NCBI GenBank assembly: GCA_026125895.1
Contig: JAHCKG010000030.1
Coordinates: 1 to 55,563, forward strand
Source: Pseudolabrys sp.
Lineage (GTDB): Bacteria; Pseudomonadota; Alphaproteobacteria; Rhizobiales; Xanthobacteraceae
Direction of reading: 5' to 3'
Length of the DNA stretch: 55,563 bases
Made by a program: the position numbers and the translations under genes. This document shows, one piece after another, positions 1 to 7,176 of the stretch. The stretch's first letter is position 1. Each line of letters starts with the position of its first letter. The notes beneath the pieces were generated by a model. The model was not told the DNA's origin and searched no databases. It saw nothing but the letters and a program-made list of their open reading frames with translations.

Positions 1-46
1 GATCTCTATCGTTAGAGCGCGTTTGTTTTTAACGGAATCAGCATTT

Positions 47-123
47 GTCATGCGCGGACTTGATCCGCGCATCCATCTTCTTGAATAGAACGATGGATTG
101 CCGGGTCAAGCCCGGCAATGACA
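47..123. repeat. Dispersed palindromic repeat, family A
   Basis: Two hairpin arms, each built as GTCATG-stem-loop-stem-ATCCA, face each other. One arm contains a GCGCGGA/TCCGCGC stem and the other a GCCGGG/CCCGGC stem, and the ends (GTCAT and ATGAC) are mutually inverted. The same architecture recurs at several other intergenic sites in this window. The remaining bases before aroA's stop show no gene. Confidence 0.75.
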
Positions 124-162
124 CTACGAGCGATTCTGCCAAAGCCTAAATCGCTCTAGAAT

Positions 163-1497
163 TTAACTCAGATCCGCGCCGAGCGAGCGCATCAGCCCGG
201 TGAAATCCGGGAAGCTGGTCGCGATGAAAGCGGTGTCGTCGGCCTGCACGGCCTGCTCGCTCGCCAGCCCCATCACCAGCGCCGACATCGCGAGGCGGTG
301 GTCCATGTGGGTCGCGACGGTGCCGCCGCCCTGCGCGCGACCTTTGCCATTGACGATGAGATCGTCGCCCTGAATCTCGACGTCGACGCCGTTGACGCGC
401 AGCATCTCGGCGGTGGCGGCGAGACGGTCGGACTCTTTGACGCGCAGCTCGCTCAGGCCCCGCATCACCGTACGCCCTTCGGCGAAGGCGGCGGCGACGG
501 CGAGGATCGGATATTCGTCGATCATCGACGGCGCGCGGTCGGCCGGAACCTCGACGCCCTTCAGCGCCGACGCGCGCACGCGCAAATCCGCGATCTCCTC
601 GCCGCCGTCGCTGCGCGTTTCCAGCGTCTCGATCTGCGCGCCCATCTCGCGCAGCGTGTTGTAGAGCCCAGTGCGCAACGGATTGGTCATCACGGCCTCC
701 AGCACGAGCTCGGAGCCCGGCACCAGCAGCGCCGCGACCAGCGGGAACGCCGCCGAGGACGGATCGGCCGGCACCACGACCGGCGCGGCTTCCAGCTCCG
801 GCTGGCCCTGCAGCACGATGCGGCGGCCGCGATCATGCGCGCCGACCGGCTTGACGCGGATCGTGGCGCCGAAATGCCTGAGCATCTTTTCGGTGTGGTC
901 GCGCGTCGCCTCGGCTTCGAGCACCGTCGTCTCGCCCGGCGCGGCGAGGCCGGCGAGCAGCACGGCGGATTTGAGCTGCGCCGACGGCACCGGCGGCTCG
1001 TAGTCGATCGGCATCGGGTCGCGCGCGCCGGCCAGCGTCAGCGGCAGGCGGCCCTCGTCGGCAATCGCGACGACCTTGGCGCCCATGCGCGCGAGCGGGT
1101 CGAGCACGCGGCGCATCGGCCGCTTGCGCAGCGAGGCATCGCCGTCGACGGTCACGGTGACCGGGTTGCCCGCCACCGCGCCGAGGATCAGCCGGCAGCC
1201 GGTGCCGGAATTGCCGAGGTCGAGCGTCGCCTTCGGGCTGACGAAGCCGCCGACGCCGACGCCCCGGACCTTCCAGACGCCCTCGGCGGTCCGCTCCACC
1301 TCCGCCCCGAGCGCCCGCATGGCGTCCGCGGTGCGGTGAACGTCCTCGCCCTCGAGCAGCCCGGTAATGGCCGTCTCGCCGACCGTGAGCGCGCCGAGGA
1401 TCAGGGCGCGGTGCGAAATCGACTTGTCGCCCGGCACGCGCAGGCGGCCCTGCAGGGGGCCGGCGCGGCGCGCCGTCAAGGGCGAAGGATCGGGCAT
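163..1497 (-). CDS. aroA: 3-phosphoshikimate 1-carboxyvinyltransferase (EPSP synthase)
   Basis: This enzyme joins shikimate-3-phosphate and phosphoenolpyruvate to make EPSP, the sixth step of the shikimate pathway to aromatic amino acids. The protein (444 aa) carries the N-terminal PGDKSISHR motif, the [10 protein letters not shown] phosphate/PEP segment, and the C-terminal [15 protein letters not shown] and LRVKESDRL motifs, so all substrate-binding blocks are present and the length is normal. The open frame extends six codons upstream to a TTG, but the ATG at 1497 matches the usual family N-terminus better. It is divergent from the FYDLN-acid gene with about 200 bases between them. LSVSEL-type insertions are not apparent. 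Identification is secure; the exact start is less so. Confidence 0.96.
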   Translation of the reverse strand: MPDPSPLTARRAGPLQGRLRVPGDKSISHRALILGALTVGETAITGLLEGEDVHRTADAMRALGAEVERTAEGVWKVRGVGVGGFVSPKATLDLGNSGTGCRLILGAVAGNPVTVTVDGDASLRKRPMRRVLDPLARMGAKVVAIADEGRLPLTLAGARDPMPIDYEPPVPSAQLKSAVLLAGLAAPGETTVLEAEATRDHTEKMLRHFGATIRVKPVGAHDRGRRIVLQGQPELEAAPVVVPADPSSAAFPLVAALLVPGSELVLEAVMTNPLRTGLYNTLREMGAQIETLETRSDGGEEIADLRVRASALKGVEVPADRAPSMIDEYPILAVAAAFAEGRTVMRGLSELRVKESDRLAATAEMLRVNGVDVEIQGDDLIVNGKGRAQGGGTVATHMDHRLAMSALVMGLASEQAVQADDTAFIATSFPDFTGLMRSLGADLS

Positions 1498-1694
1498 GGG
1501 GTTAACACTGTCCAAAGGCGGGTTCCCGAGGCGATTTTGCGCCCTCCTACCATGCGGTCCTATCCGGCGTCATCTGCACGGCGTCATTCCGGCCCGCCGG
1601 GCCGCGAAATTGCCCTGCCGCCGCTATTGACAGGGCCGCTCCAACTAGCCAAGTGAAGCACCGATTTTTCAAAAGCGTCCGAGGAATCCGGTCA

Positions 1695-2111
1695 GTGGCG
1701 AAACCCGACTTTGGTACCAAGCGTCTTTGTGCCGGCTGCGGCGCGAAGTTTTACGACCTCAACAAGAACCCGATCGTCTGTCCGAAGTGCGAGACGGTGT
1801 TCGTTGTTCCGGTCGCGCGTCCGCGGGCCGAGGCGGCGCGCGCCGCCGCCGCTGCGGCCGCCGTGCCCGAGCCGGTCGAGAAGGAGACGCCCGAGGTCGA
1901 ACTCGTTTCGCTCGAGGACGCCGACGCGGAGGCCGAGGGCAAGAAGCCGGCCGCCGCCAAGGGCGACGGGTCCGAGGCCGACGATGACGTCGAGGTCGAA
2001 GACGACGACGACGGCATGGACGACTCGACCTTTATCGAGGAAGAAGAAGATGGCGACACCGATGTGACCGACATCATCGGCGACGGCATCGAAAAGGAAG
2101 AAGAAAGCTGA
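1695..2111 (+). CDS. FYDLN-acid family zinc-ribbon protein (TIGR02300)
   Basis: The N-terminus reads AKPDFGTKRLCAGCGAKFYDLN and contains two CxxC pairs (CAGC and CPKC) that would form a small zinc ribbon. The C-terminal half is alanine-rich and then strongly acidic (long runs of Asp and Glu to the end). This is the alphaproteobacterial TIGR02300 family, whose function is unknown. I chose the GTG at 1695 because it gives the conserved family start; the frame stays open to a GTG at 1653. It is followed 29 bases later by tRNA-Ala. An acidic tail plus a zinc ribbon suggests a nucleic-acid or protein-binding role, but that is inference. Confidence 0.9.
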   Translation: MAKPDFGTKRLCAGCGAKFYDLNKNPIVCPKCETVFVVPVARPRAEAARAAAAAAAVPEPVEKETPEVELVSLEDADAEAEGKKPAAAKGDGSEADDDVEVEDDDDGMDDSTFIEEEEDGDTDVTDIIGDGIEKEEES

Positions 2112-2140
2112 TAGGTTCCGGCACAAGCCGGCTCGGAATT

Positions 2141-2216
2141 GGGGCCATAGCTCAGCTGGGAGAGCGCCTGCATGGCATGCAGGAGGTCGGCGGTTCGATC
2201 CCGCCTGGCTCCACCA
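2141..2216 (+). tRNA. tRNA-Ala (anticodon GGC)
   Basis: The cloverleaf is complete: acceptor GGGGCCA pairs with TGGCTCC (one G-U), the D arm is GCTCAGCTGGGAGAGC, the anticodon stem CCTGC/GCAGG encloses loop ATGGCAT, and the T arm holds GGTTCGATCC. The CCA end is encoded in the DNA. Anticodon GGC reads the alanine codon GCC. A strong terminator follows. Confidence 0.97.
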
Positions 2217-2230
2217 AAATCCGTATAAAA

Positions 2231-2256
2231 AAACCGCCCTGCCCGGGCGGTTTTTT
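2231..2256 (+). terminator. Rho-independent terminator after tRNA-Ala
   Basis: The stem CCGCCC / GGGCGG (2234-2250) is followed by TTTTTT and preceded by a run of A, so it can act for the tRNA and possibly also for the convergent hydrolase gene on the minus strand. Confidence 0.85.
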
Positions 2257-2307
2257 GTTTTTAGCGGCTGCGCCGGCGGCGACGATTCCATCAAAGCCGG
2301 AAAGGCT

Positions 2308-3606
2308 CTAGTGCGAGACCGGCTTCTTCACCTGCGCCATCGCCTTGCCCCAGGCCGGCATGTCGGCGCCGTTGCCCCAGGCGTAAGGCCGGTAGAACGA
2401 GTGCAGCCCGAACCGCGCCAGCTTGCGCATCTCGCGCGCCCAGATCGGCCGCACATAAGCGGCGTGATAGTGCGTCGATTTGCCGACCTCCGGCAGATAG
2501 ATCTGGCCGTCGAGCGTCTGCCGCGCGATGCGGTTGGCCACCGCCCAGGAATGACGATCGTGGATCGCCTTGCTCTTGCCGTCGCAGGCGAAGGTGAACT
2601 GGCAGGCGAGCCGGCGGTGCGAGTTCTGATAGACCACGCCGCAGACATCGTTCGGATAGAAGTCCGAGAACACGCGGTTCATCACCACCTGCGCCACCGC
2701 CATCTGGCCGCGGATCGGCTCGCTGCGCGATTCGAAATAGACCGCGTTGGCGAGACAGCGCTGCGCCTTGGCGTAGGCCTTGTCGTCGAGCTTGAGACGA
2801 TAGGCCGGCGACGGCGGAGGGATCGGCGGCGACGGCGACGGCAACGGCACCTTGCCGAGCGGAATATAAGGCGACGGCAGCGCCGCATTGGTCAGCGGCA
2901 TGCCCGCGCCGGGCTCGATCGAGGCGAGCTGGAAATTCGGCGCGGCGACGGTGTCGACCGCCCTGGCGTTGGCGGACGCCGCTTCCGGCGACAGCGAGGC
3001 AAGCTGCGGCGCCGGCGGTTGCGACGACGGCGTCAGCGCGACCGGCGTCACCGGCGGTGCGACGGGCGCGCTCGACAACGCGGGCGCCGATGTCGGCGCG
3101 AGCGACGCGACGGTCACGGTGTTGGGTTTCGCCGACGCGCTCGTTGCCGGCGCGGGATCGGTCTTGCTCTCAGTCTGGGCCAGCGCGCGGTCCGGCACCG
3201 TGACGGTTCGCTCCGCCGTCATCAAATCCTGCTTGAAGCCCGGCAGCGACGGCCCGAGCGCGACCTCCATCGCATCACGGCCGCGTTCGGCGGCGATGCG
3301 ATCGAGCGGATTGGACGAAGAGCGCGCCACCACCGGCACGGTCTGCACCCGCGCCGTGACGGCATCGCCGTCGCCGATGATCGTGAGATCGCCGCTGCGG
3401 ATCTGCGCGCCGAGCGAGGCGACCTGAGCTTTGGTGTTGCGCCAGAAACCGCCGGCGGTGCTGACCGAGTGCACGCCGACAATGTCGAGCGCACCCAGCG
3501 CAAGCGCCGCGCCGGCAAAAGCAAAACAGCCCCGCTTCGCCCAGCGGAACAGAACTTCGTCAAATGTATAATCGAGATTGAACCGCTCGATATCGCGCGC
3601 CGCCAC
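2308..3606 (-). CDS. SleB/CwlJ-type cell wall hydrolase with membrane anchor
   Basis: The 432-residue protein has a short cytoplasmic N-terminus, one hydrophobic segment at about residues 27-45, a long Pro/Ala/Ser-rich spacer (about 130-280), and a C-terminal hydrolase_2 domain starting near residue 285. That domain shows the typical NAVYFESRSEP...GQMAVAQVVMNRV block, with the catalytic Glu in the YFESR segment, and later the CQFTFACDG and THYHA motifs. Family members cleave peptidoglycan (spore cortex lytic enzymes in Bacillus); in non-sporing alphaproteobacteria they are taken to be wall-remodelling enzymes. The start codon is GTG. The gene converges on tRNA-Ala and appears monocistronic. 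Confidence 0.88.
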   Translation of the reverse strand: MAARDIERFNLDYTFDEVLFRWAKRGCFAFAGAALALGALDIVGVHSVSTAGGFWRNTKAQVASLGAQIRSGDLTIIGDGDAVTARVQTVPVVARSSSNPLDRIAAERGRDAMEVALGPSLPGFKQDLMTAERTVTVPDRALAQTESKTDPAPATSASAKPNTVTVASLAPTSAPALSSAPVAPPVTPVALTPSSQPPAPQLASLSPEAASANARAVDTVAAPNFQLASIEPGAGMPLTNAALPSPYIPLGKVPLPSPSPPIPPPSPAYRLKLDDKAYAKAQRCLANAVYFESRSEPIRGQMAVAQVVMNRVFSDFYPNDVCGVVYQNSHRRLACQFTFACDGKSKAIHDRHSWAVANRIARQTLDGQIYLPEVGKSTHYHAAYVRPIWAREMRKLARFGLHSFYRPYAWGNGADMPAWGKAMAQVKKPVSH

Positions 3607-3808
3607 TCGACACTCTCCCGTGCGTTTCAGCCGATATGCTTCGGCTTGACGCGCGGGATACTAGCTGCGGCAACAGCGGAATGGCCGTTCGTTAAGATGT
3701 TTTTGACCAAACAAAGCAAACACAGATGCTTAATTTAACGATGGTCTTGGCGCGCCGTTTACGGCGACGCGCGCGTTAATCATCGCCTCCGCGATCGCCG
3801 CATCGGGA

Positions 3809-4921
3809 TCACGACATGCGCAGGCGCGCGACGGCATCCTTGTTCCAGACAAGGCCGTTGCCCGGCCGGTCCGGCACCACCGCGTGGCCATCGACGATCG
3901 CGAGCGGCTCTTCGACCAGAACATTCGCCCAGTCGACATATTCGAGGTAGTGGCAGGTCGGCGTCGCGGCGAGCAGATGCGCGCTGACCTCCGGAAACAG
4001 ATGCGACGACATCTCGATACGGTTAACCGCGGCGAGCGCGGCGGCGCGCTGCCAGCCGGTGACGCCGCCGATGCGTTCGAGGTCCGGCATCACATAGTCG
4101 GCCGCGCCCTGGTCGATGGCGAATTTCATGTTGGCGGGCAGCGAGAAATTCTCGCCGATCTGCACCGGCACTTTCAGTTCGCGGGCAAGCTGCGCTTCGC
4201 CGGCATAATCGTCGTGACGGATTGGCTCCTCGAGCCAGGCGATGCCTTCATCGTCGAGCGCGCGGCCGCGCTTGAGCGCCTCGTCGAGCGAGAGCGCCTG
4301 GTTGTAATCGACCATCAGCGCGACATCGTCGCCGATGCGCTTCTTCACCGCGCGCACCGCGGCGACATCGCCTTGCAGCGTCGGATAACCGAGCCGCAAT
4401 TTGACGGCGCGGAATCCGCCCATCGCCAGCAGCGTTTCCGCTTCAGCCGCCAGTTCGCCGAGGTCGTCTTTGATGCCGAGGCCGCAGCTGTTGTAGGCGA
4501 GGATCGGTTCGATCTTAGCGCCCAGCAGCGTCGCCAGCGGCTTCCCGGCGGCGATGGCGACCGCGTCCCACAGCGCCGTGTCGAAGCCGGCGATCGCCAT
4601 GCGCACGATGCCCTGGACGCCGATCAGCGTGAACCGCTTGTTGAGCCGCGCGAACAGCGCGACCGGATCGGCGCGCTCGCCTTTGGTCAGCGCCTCGATC
4701 TCGCCGAGGATGCTCATGATCGCCGGCGGTACGGCCCGCAGATAGCCAAACAGGTAGCCCCGGCCGGTGACGCCCTCCTCGGTCTCGACATCGACCAGCA
4801 GCAGTTGCACCTGGCGCATGGCCTGCTGGCTGGTGCCGAGGACGAAATTGAGCGGCACCTCGACCGGCGTCGCCTTGACGGCGCGGACGGTCAGCGCCGG
4901 CATTTCGGGTCGATTTGCCAT
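3809..4921 (-). CDS. Mandelate racemase/muconate lactonizing enzyme family protein
   Basis: This is an enolase-superfamily enzyme closely resembling mandelate racemase. In numbering from the longer frame (start 4945), the metal ligands are Asp213 (MVDYNQ), Glu239 (LEEP) and Glu265 (GEN). Asp288-His315 form the usual dyad, with Glu335 in the HYLE segment, and the SSHLF...SAHLLAATPT stretch is nearly that of mandelate racemase. The KxK motif reads K182-L-R184, so the second catalytic lysine is an arginine. The ATG at 4921 is preferred because GGAGGA lies 5 bases upstream; the upstream ATG at 4945 has no such site. It probably acts as a dehydratase, epimerase or racemase on a hydroxy acid; the substrate is unknown. 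Confidence 0.88.
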   Translation of the reverse strand: MANRPEMPALTVRAVKATPVEVPLNFVLGTSQQAMRQVQLLLVDVETEEGVTGRGYLFGYLRAVPPAIMSILGEIEALTKGERADPVALFARLNKRFTLIGVQGIVRMAIAGFDTALWDAVAIAAGKPLATLLGAKIEPILAYNSCGLGIKDDLGELAAEAETLLAMGGFRAVKLRLGYPTLQGDVAAVRAVKKRIGDDVALMVDYNQALSLDEALKRGRALDDEGIAWLEEPIRHDDYAGEAQLARELKVPVQIGENFSLPANMKFAIDQGAADYVMPDLERIGGVTGWQRAAALAAVNRIEMSSHLFPEVSAHLLAATPTCHYLEYVDWANVLVEEPLAIVDGHAVVPDRPGNGLVWNKDAVARLRMS

Positions 4922-4986
4922 CCATTTCCTCCATTGCCGGTCCAATTCGCCGCGAAATCGCGGCTCGGCGCCGAAATCCTGTTGTT

Positions 4987-5015
4987 CTTGAACCTTTAAC
5001 CGGCCCTGCCCATAT
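4987..5015 (+). promoter_or_regulatory. Heat-shock (sigma-32/RpoH-type) promoter for hsp20
   Basis: CTTGAAC at 4987-4993 and CCCATAT at 5009-5015 are separated by 15 bases, an almost perfect match to the classical sigma-32 consensus (CTTGAAA, 13-17 bases, CCCATNT). It lies about 125 bases before the hsp20 start, leaving room for a structured leader. Confidence 0.75.
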
Positions 5016-5040
5016 TAACGACAGCCGGGCGGCAGTCGCC

Positions 5041-5139
5041 ATCCGGCGTGGAAGCCGGATCCGGGGTGTTCCCAGGTCCGGGAAGGGGCGCCCGTAAGGG
5101 GCCTCGACAAAGTCGCTTCACAGCGAGGACTTTGGGACG
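5041..5139 (+). promoter_or_regulatory. Probable ROSE-like RNA thermometer in the hsp20 leader
   Basis: The leader folds into successive hairpins: ATCCGGC/GCCGGAT (5041-5060), a GCCC/GGGC stem around 5090-5101, and a last hairpin CAAAGTC (5108-5114) with GACTTTG (5128-5134). The last hairpin also has inner GCT/AGC pairing and holds the ribosome binding site (GAGGA, 5125-5129) in its 3' arm. The anti-SD strand contains TCGCT, which fits the U(U/C)GCU signature known for ROSE elements of rhizobial small heat-shock genes. Seen: the base pairing. Inferred: temperature-dependent opening. Confidence 0.6.
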
Positions 5140-5565
5140 ATGTCACGAGTGCCGTCACTATCCAGCCCGTTCCTGCTTGGGTTCGACGAGATCGAGCGTG
5201 TGCTCGACCGTGTCGCCAAGGGGTCCGATGGCTACCCGCCCTACAACATCGAGCGGCTGCCGCGCGAGGATGACAAGCCCGAGCGCTTGCGCATCACGCT
5301 GGCGGTTGCCGGGTTCACGCGCGATCAACTCGACGTCTCCGTCGAGGAGAGCCAGCTCGTGATCCGCGGGCGGCAGCAGGACGACAAGACCCGGCATTAT
5401 CTCCACCGCGGCATCGCCGCGCGCCAGTTCCAGCGCACTTTCGTGCTGGCCGACGGCATGGAGGTGATGGGGGCCGATCTGAAGCACGGTTTGCTGTCGA
5501 TCGACCTGAGCCGGCCGCAGCCCGAGCGGGTGATCCGCTCGATTGCGATCAACGACCTGGAATGA
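5140..5565 (+). CDS. Hsp20/IbpA-family small heat shock protein
   Basis: This 141-residue ATP-independent chaperone holds unfolding proteins for later refolding by DnaK. The alpha-crystallin domain spans about residues 35-130 (PYNIERL, ITLAVAGF, LVIRGRQ, RGIAARQFQRTFVLADGMEV, LLSIDLSRP). The C-terminus ends RSIAIND, supplying the IxI-type motif used in oligomer assembly. Length and start are normal for the class A rhizobial proteins. It is followed after 68 bases by a DUF1150 gene and probably cotranscribed with it. Upstream lie a sigma-32-type promoter and a hairpin that buries the ribosome binding site, so both transcriptional and translational heat control are likely. Confidence 0.95.
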   Translation: MSRVPSLSSPFLLGFDEIERVLDRVAKGSDGYPPYNIERLPREDDKPERLRITLAVAGFTRDQLDVSVEESQLVIRGRQQDDKTRHYLHRGIAARQFQRTFVLADGMEVMGADLKHGLLSIDLSRPQPERVIRSIAINDLE

Positions 5566-5633
5566 TGACGGAACTTTGAAGCAACGAAAAAGGACTCGAC
5601 CGCGTTAAGCGTAGTGGGAAAGGATCGAGGGCC

Positions 5634-5912
5634 ATGACTGAGAACAAGCAGACTGGCATGAACGACACGGCAAATCCGATGATCACGCAGGACGCGCTTG
5701 CGCATCTGGGCGATGGGCGGCTGGCTTACGTCAAGCCGGTGCGTTCGGAGGACGTCGCGAGCATGTTTCCGCAGGCGCCGCAGATCGCGCCGGGGCTGAC
5801 GCTGTTTGCGCTGCACGCCGCCGACGGGACGCCGATTATGCTCACCGACACCCGGGAGTCGGCGATCGCCAGCGCCTGGAGCAACGAACTCGAAGCCGTC
5901 AGCCTGCACTGA
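5634..5912 (+). CDS. DUF1150 family protein
   Basis: This small protein (92 aa) has the conserved core YVKPVRSEDVA...LFALHAADGTPIMLTDTRESAIASAW. The family has no known biochemical role but is habitually found directly downstream of hsp20 genes in Hyphomicrobiales, as here. The 68-base gap has a purine-rich ribosome binding site (GGATCGAGGG) and no terminator, so a heat-shock operon is likely. It has no signal peptide, no membrane segment and no cysteine. A role as an Hsp20 cofactor would be speculation based on neighbourhood only. Confidence 0.85.
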   Translation: MTENKQTGMNDTANPMITQDALAHLGDGRLAYVKPVRSEDVASMFPQAPQIAPGLTLFALHAADGTPIMLTDTRESAIASAWSNELEAVSLH

Positions 5913-5921
5913 ATTGCTTCC

Positions 5922-5946
5922 CCTCTCCCCGCAAAGCGGGGAGAGG
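5922..5946 (+). terminator. Strong hairpin ending the hsp20-DUF1150 unit
   Basis: An 11-bp perfect stem, CCTCTCCCCGC / GCGGGGAGAGG with an AAA loop, lies 10 bases after the DUF1150 stop. There is no T-run, and the sequence also resembles the dispersed CCTCTCCCC repeat arms (family B), so it may be a repeat remnant serving as an mRNA 3' end. Confidence 0.5.
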
Positions 5947-5974
5947 ACCAGGCGCCGCGTTCGCTAGCTCACAC

Positions 5975-6073
5975 TGTCATGCCCGCGAAAGCGGGCATCC
6001 AGTACACTCGAAGCTGAAAGCAATCCTCCGACGTCGCGGCTACTGGATCATCCGCTTTCGCGGATGATGACGT
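5975..6073. repeat. Dispersed palindromic repeat, family A
   Basis: The left arm GTCATGCCCGCGAAAGCGGGCATCCAGTA and the right arm TACTGGATCATCCGCTTTCGCGGATGATGAC are inverted to each other, and each is itself a hairpin. The element fills the gap between the heat-shock unit and ptsN. Confidence 0.75.
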
Positions 6074-6097
6074 CGAATTGCGCGTATGCGCTTGTGC

Positions 6098-6565
6098 CTA
6101 CGCCGCGCTGCTCTGCGGCATGGCCAGCACGGCGTAGAGCGCGTCGGTGTCGCTCGATTCGCGCAGCTTCTTGGCGACTTCGGGGTCGCGCAACAAACGC
6201 GCGACGCGCGCCAGCGCCTTGAGATGGTCGGCGCCCGCCGCTTCCGGCGCCAGCAGCAGGAAGATCAGATCGACCGGCTGCGAATCCAGCGCTTCGAAGT
6301 CGATCGGCCGCTCGAGCCGCGCGAACAATCCGAACAGACGGCCGAGCTTCGGCAGCTTGCCGTGCGGAATGGCGATGCCGTTGCCGACGGCGGTCGAGCC
6401 GAGCTTTTCACGCTGCAGCAGGATTTCGAGAATCGCGCGCTCGCTTTGCCCGGTCAGTTCGGCGGCACGCGCGGCGAGTTCCTGCAGCGCTTGCTTCTTG
6501 CCGTTGACCTTCAGCGCCGGAATGATCGCGGCCGGCGCAATGAGATCGGTAAGCGTCATGGGCAT
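6098..6565 (-). CDS. ptsN: PTS IIA-like nitrogen regulatory protein
   Basis: This EIIA-Ntr phosphocarrier (155 aa) takes phosphate from NPr in the nitrogen PTS. In rhizobia it affects potassium uptake, ABC transport and other processes. The phosphorylation site is His68 in GNGIAIPHGK, with the family blocks LLQREKLGSTAVG before it and PVDLIFLLLAPE and HLKALARVARLLRD after it. It closes the rpoN-hpf-ptsN cluster on the minus strand, the usual arrangement in Proteobacteria. Two ATG codons (6565 and 6559) are both possible starts; neither has a strong ribosome binding site. Confidence 0.95.
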   Translation of the reverse strand: MPMTLTDLIAPAAIIPALKVNGKKQALQELAARAAELTGQSERAILEILLQREKLGSTAVGNGIAIPHGKLPKLGRLFGLFARLERPIDFEALDSQPVDLIFLLLAPEAAGADHLKALARVARLLRDPEVAKKLRESSDTDALYAVLAMPQSSAA

Positions 6566-6669
6566 GTCCGGATAACGGAAATGGCGGCGGGCGGTTGTTT
6601 GAGGGGTGAAGGCCGCGGACCATAGGGACGGTCCAGGGCGCCGTCAATGGGTCGTAAGGGCCCGGAATT

Positions 6670-6687
6670 GCTGCATTTTATTGCAGC
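6670..6687 (-). other. Perfect hairpin just after the hpf stop
   Basis: GCTGCA-TTTTAT-TGCAGC sits 11 bases beyond the hpf stop codon and before ptsN. It has no T-run and so is at best a weak terminator or an mRNA-stabilising structure. Confidence 0.4.
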
Positions 6688-6697
6688 AGCCGCCATT

Positions 6698-7009
6698 TCA
6701 GCCACCGCGGCGGGCCTGATTGTCCTTTCGCCGGCGCTTGTAGCGCCGCAGCCGCTTTTCAATATTGCTGGCCGCTTCGTCGGCGCTCTCATAGGCGTCG
6801 ACCGCGGACCCTTGCGCTTCGAGCAAGGTGCCCGAATCGAGATGCAGCACGCATTCGGTGCGAAATCCAAAGCCGTCCCGGCCGATGGTCGCGTGACCCG
6901 AATAACCGCCACGAAAATATTTGGACGTCGCCTCTTCGACTCTGTCCGTGATGCGTTGTTGCAGCGAAGCGCCGATGCTGATGTTTTTCCCCGAGACACG
7001 TAAAGGCAT
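6698..7009 (-). CDS. hpf: Ribosome hibernation factor, N-terminal domain only
   Basis: The protein (103 aa) has the HPF/RaiA ribosome-binding fold: LRVSGKNISIGASLQQRI, VEEATSKYF, ATIGRDGFGFRTECVLHLDSG, and the basic RRYKRRRKD helix. This family blocks the decoding centre of idle ribosomes. Rhizobial relatives are usually the long form (about 190-200 aa), with a C-terminal dimerisation domain that drives 100S formation. Here a stop follows the basic helix, and too little sequence remains before ptsN for that domain. A good ribosome binding site (AAGGAGG) and its own promoter-like sequence precede the ATG. It could be a functional short HPF or a truncated gene. Confidence 0.88.
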   Translation of the reverse strand: MPLRVSGKNISIGASLQQRITDRVEEATSKYFRGGYSGHATIGRDGFGFRTECVLHLDSGTLLEAQGSAVDAYESADEAASNIEKRLRRYKRRRKDNQARRGG

Positions 7010-7076
7010 TTGGCAGCCTCCTTGTCAGTCTGTCGGCCGGCGCGCCTGAGCGCCGTTTATCCCCAGCAGCTAATCA

Positions 7077-7105
7077 TATCATGTGGAAATCGTTCCAGAG
7101 GTCAA
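7077..7105 (-). promoter_or_regulatory. Candidate sigma-70-type promoter of hpf-ptsN
   Basis: On the minus strand, TTGACC (7105-7100) and ATGATA (7082-7077) are 17 bases apart, about 70 bases before the hpf ATG and downstream of the rpoN stop. This would uncouple hpf from rpoN. Confidence 0.45.
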
Positions 7106-7176
7106 TGCCTCATCCGGCTATCGGCATGTGTAACCCGGCTTAACCATTGAACGCCCGCGCGGCCGAGCCGCCACAA

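Noticed and set aside
1627-1655. Promoter for the FYDLN gene from TTGACA at 1627
   Set aside because: The -35-like TTGACA has no matching -10 hexamer at 16-18 bases.
298-1656. Long open frame on the plus strand across aroA
   Set aside because: It is a high-GC mirror of the aroA coding strand, with Arg/His-rich translation and no family motif, so it is a shadow frame.
3809-4921. Assignment as mandelate racemase
   Set aside because: The second catalytic lysine is Arg, and no mandelate pathway genes are adjacent, so only the family name is used.
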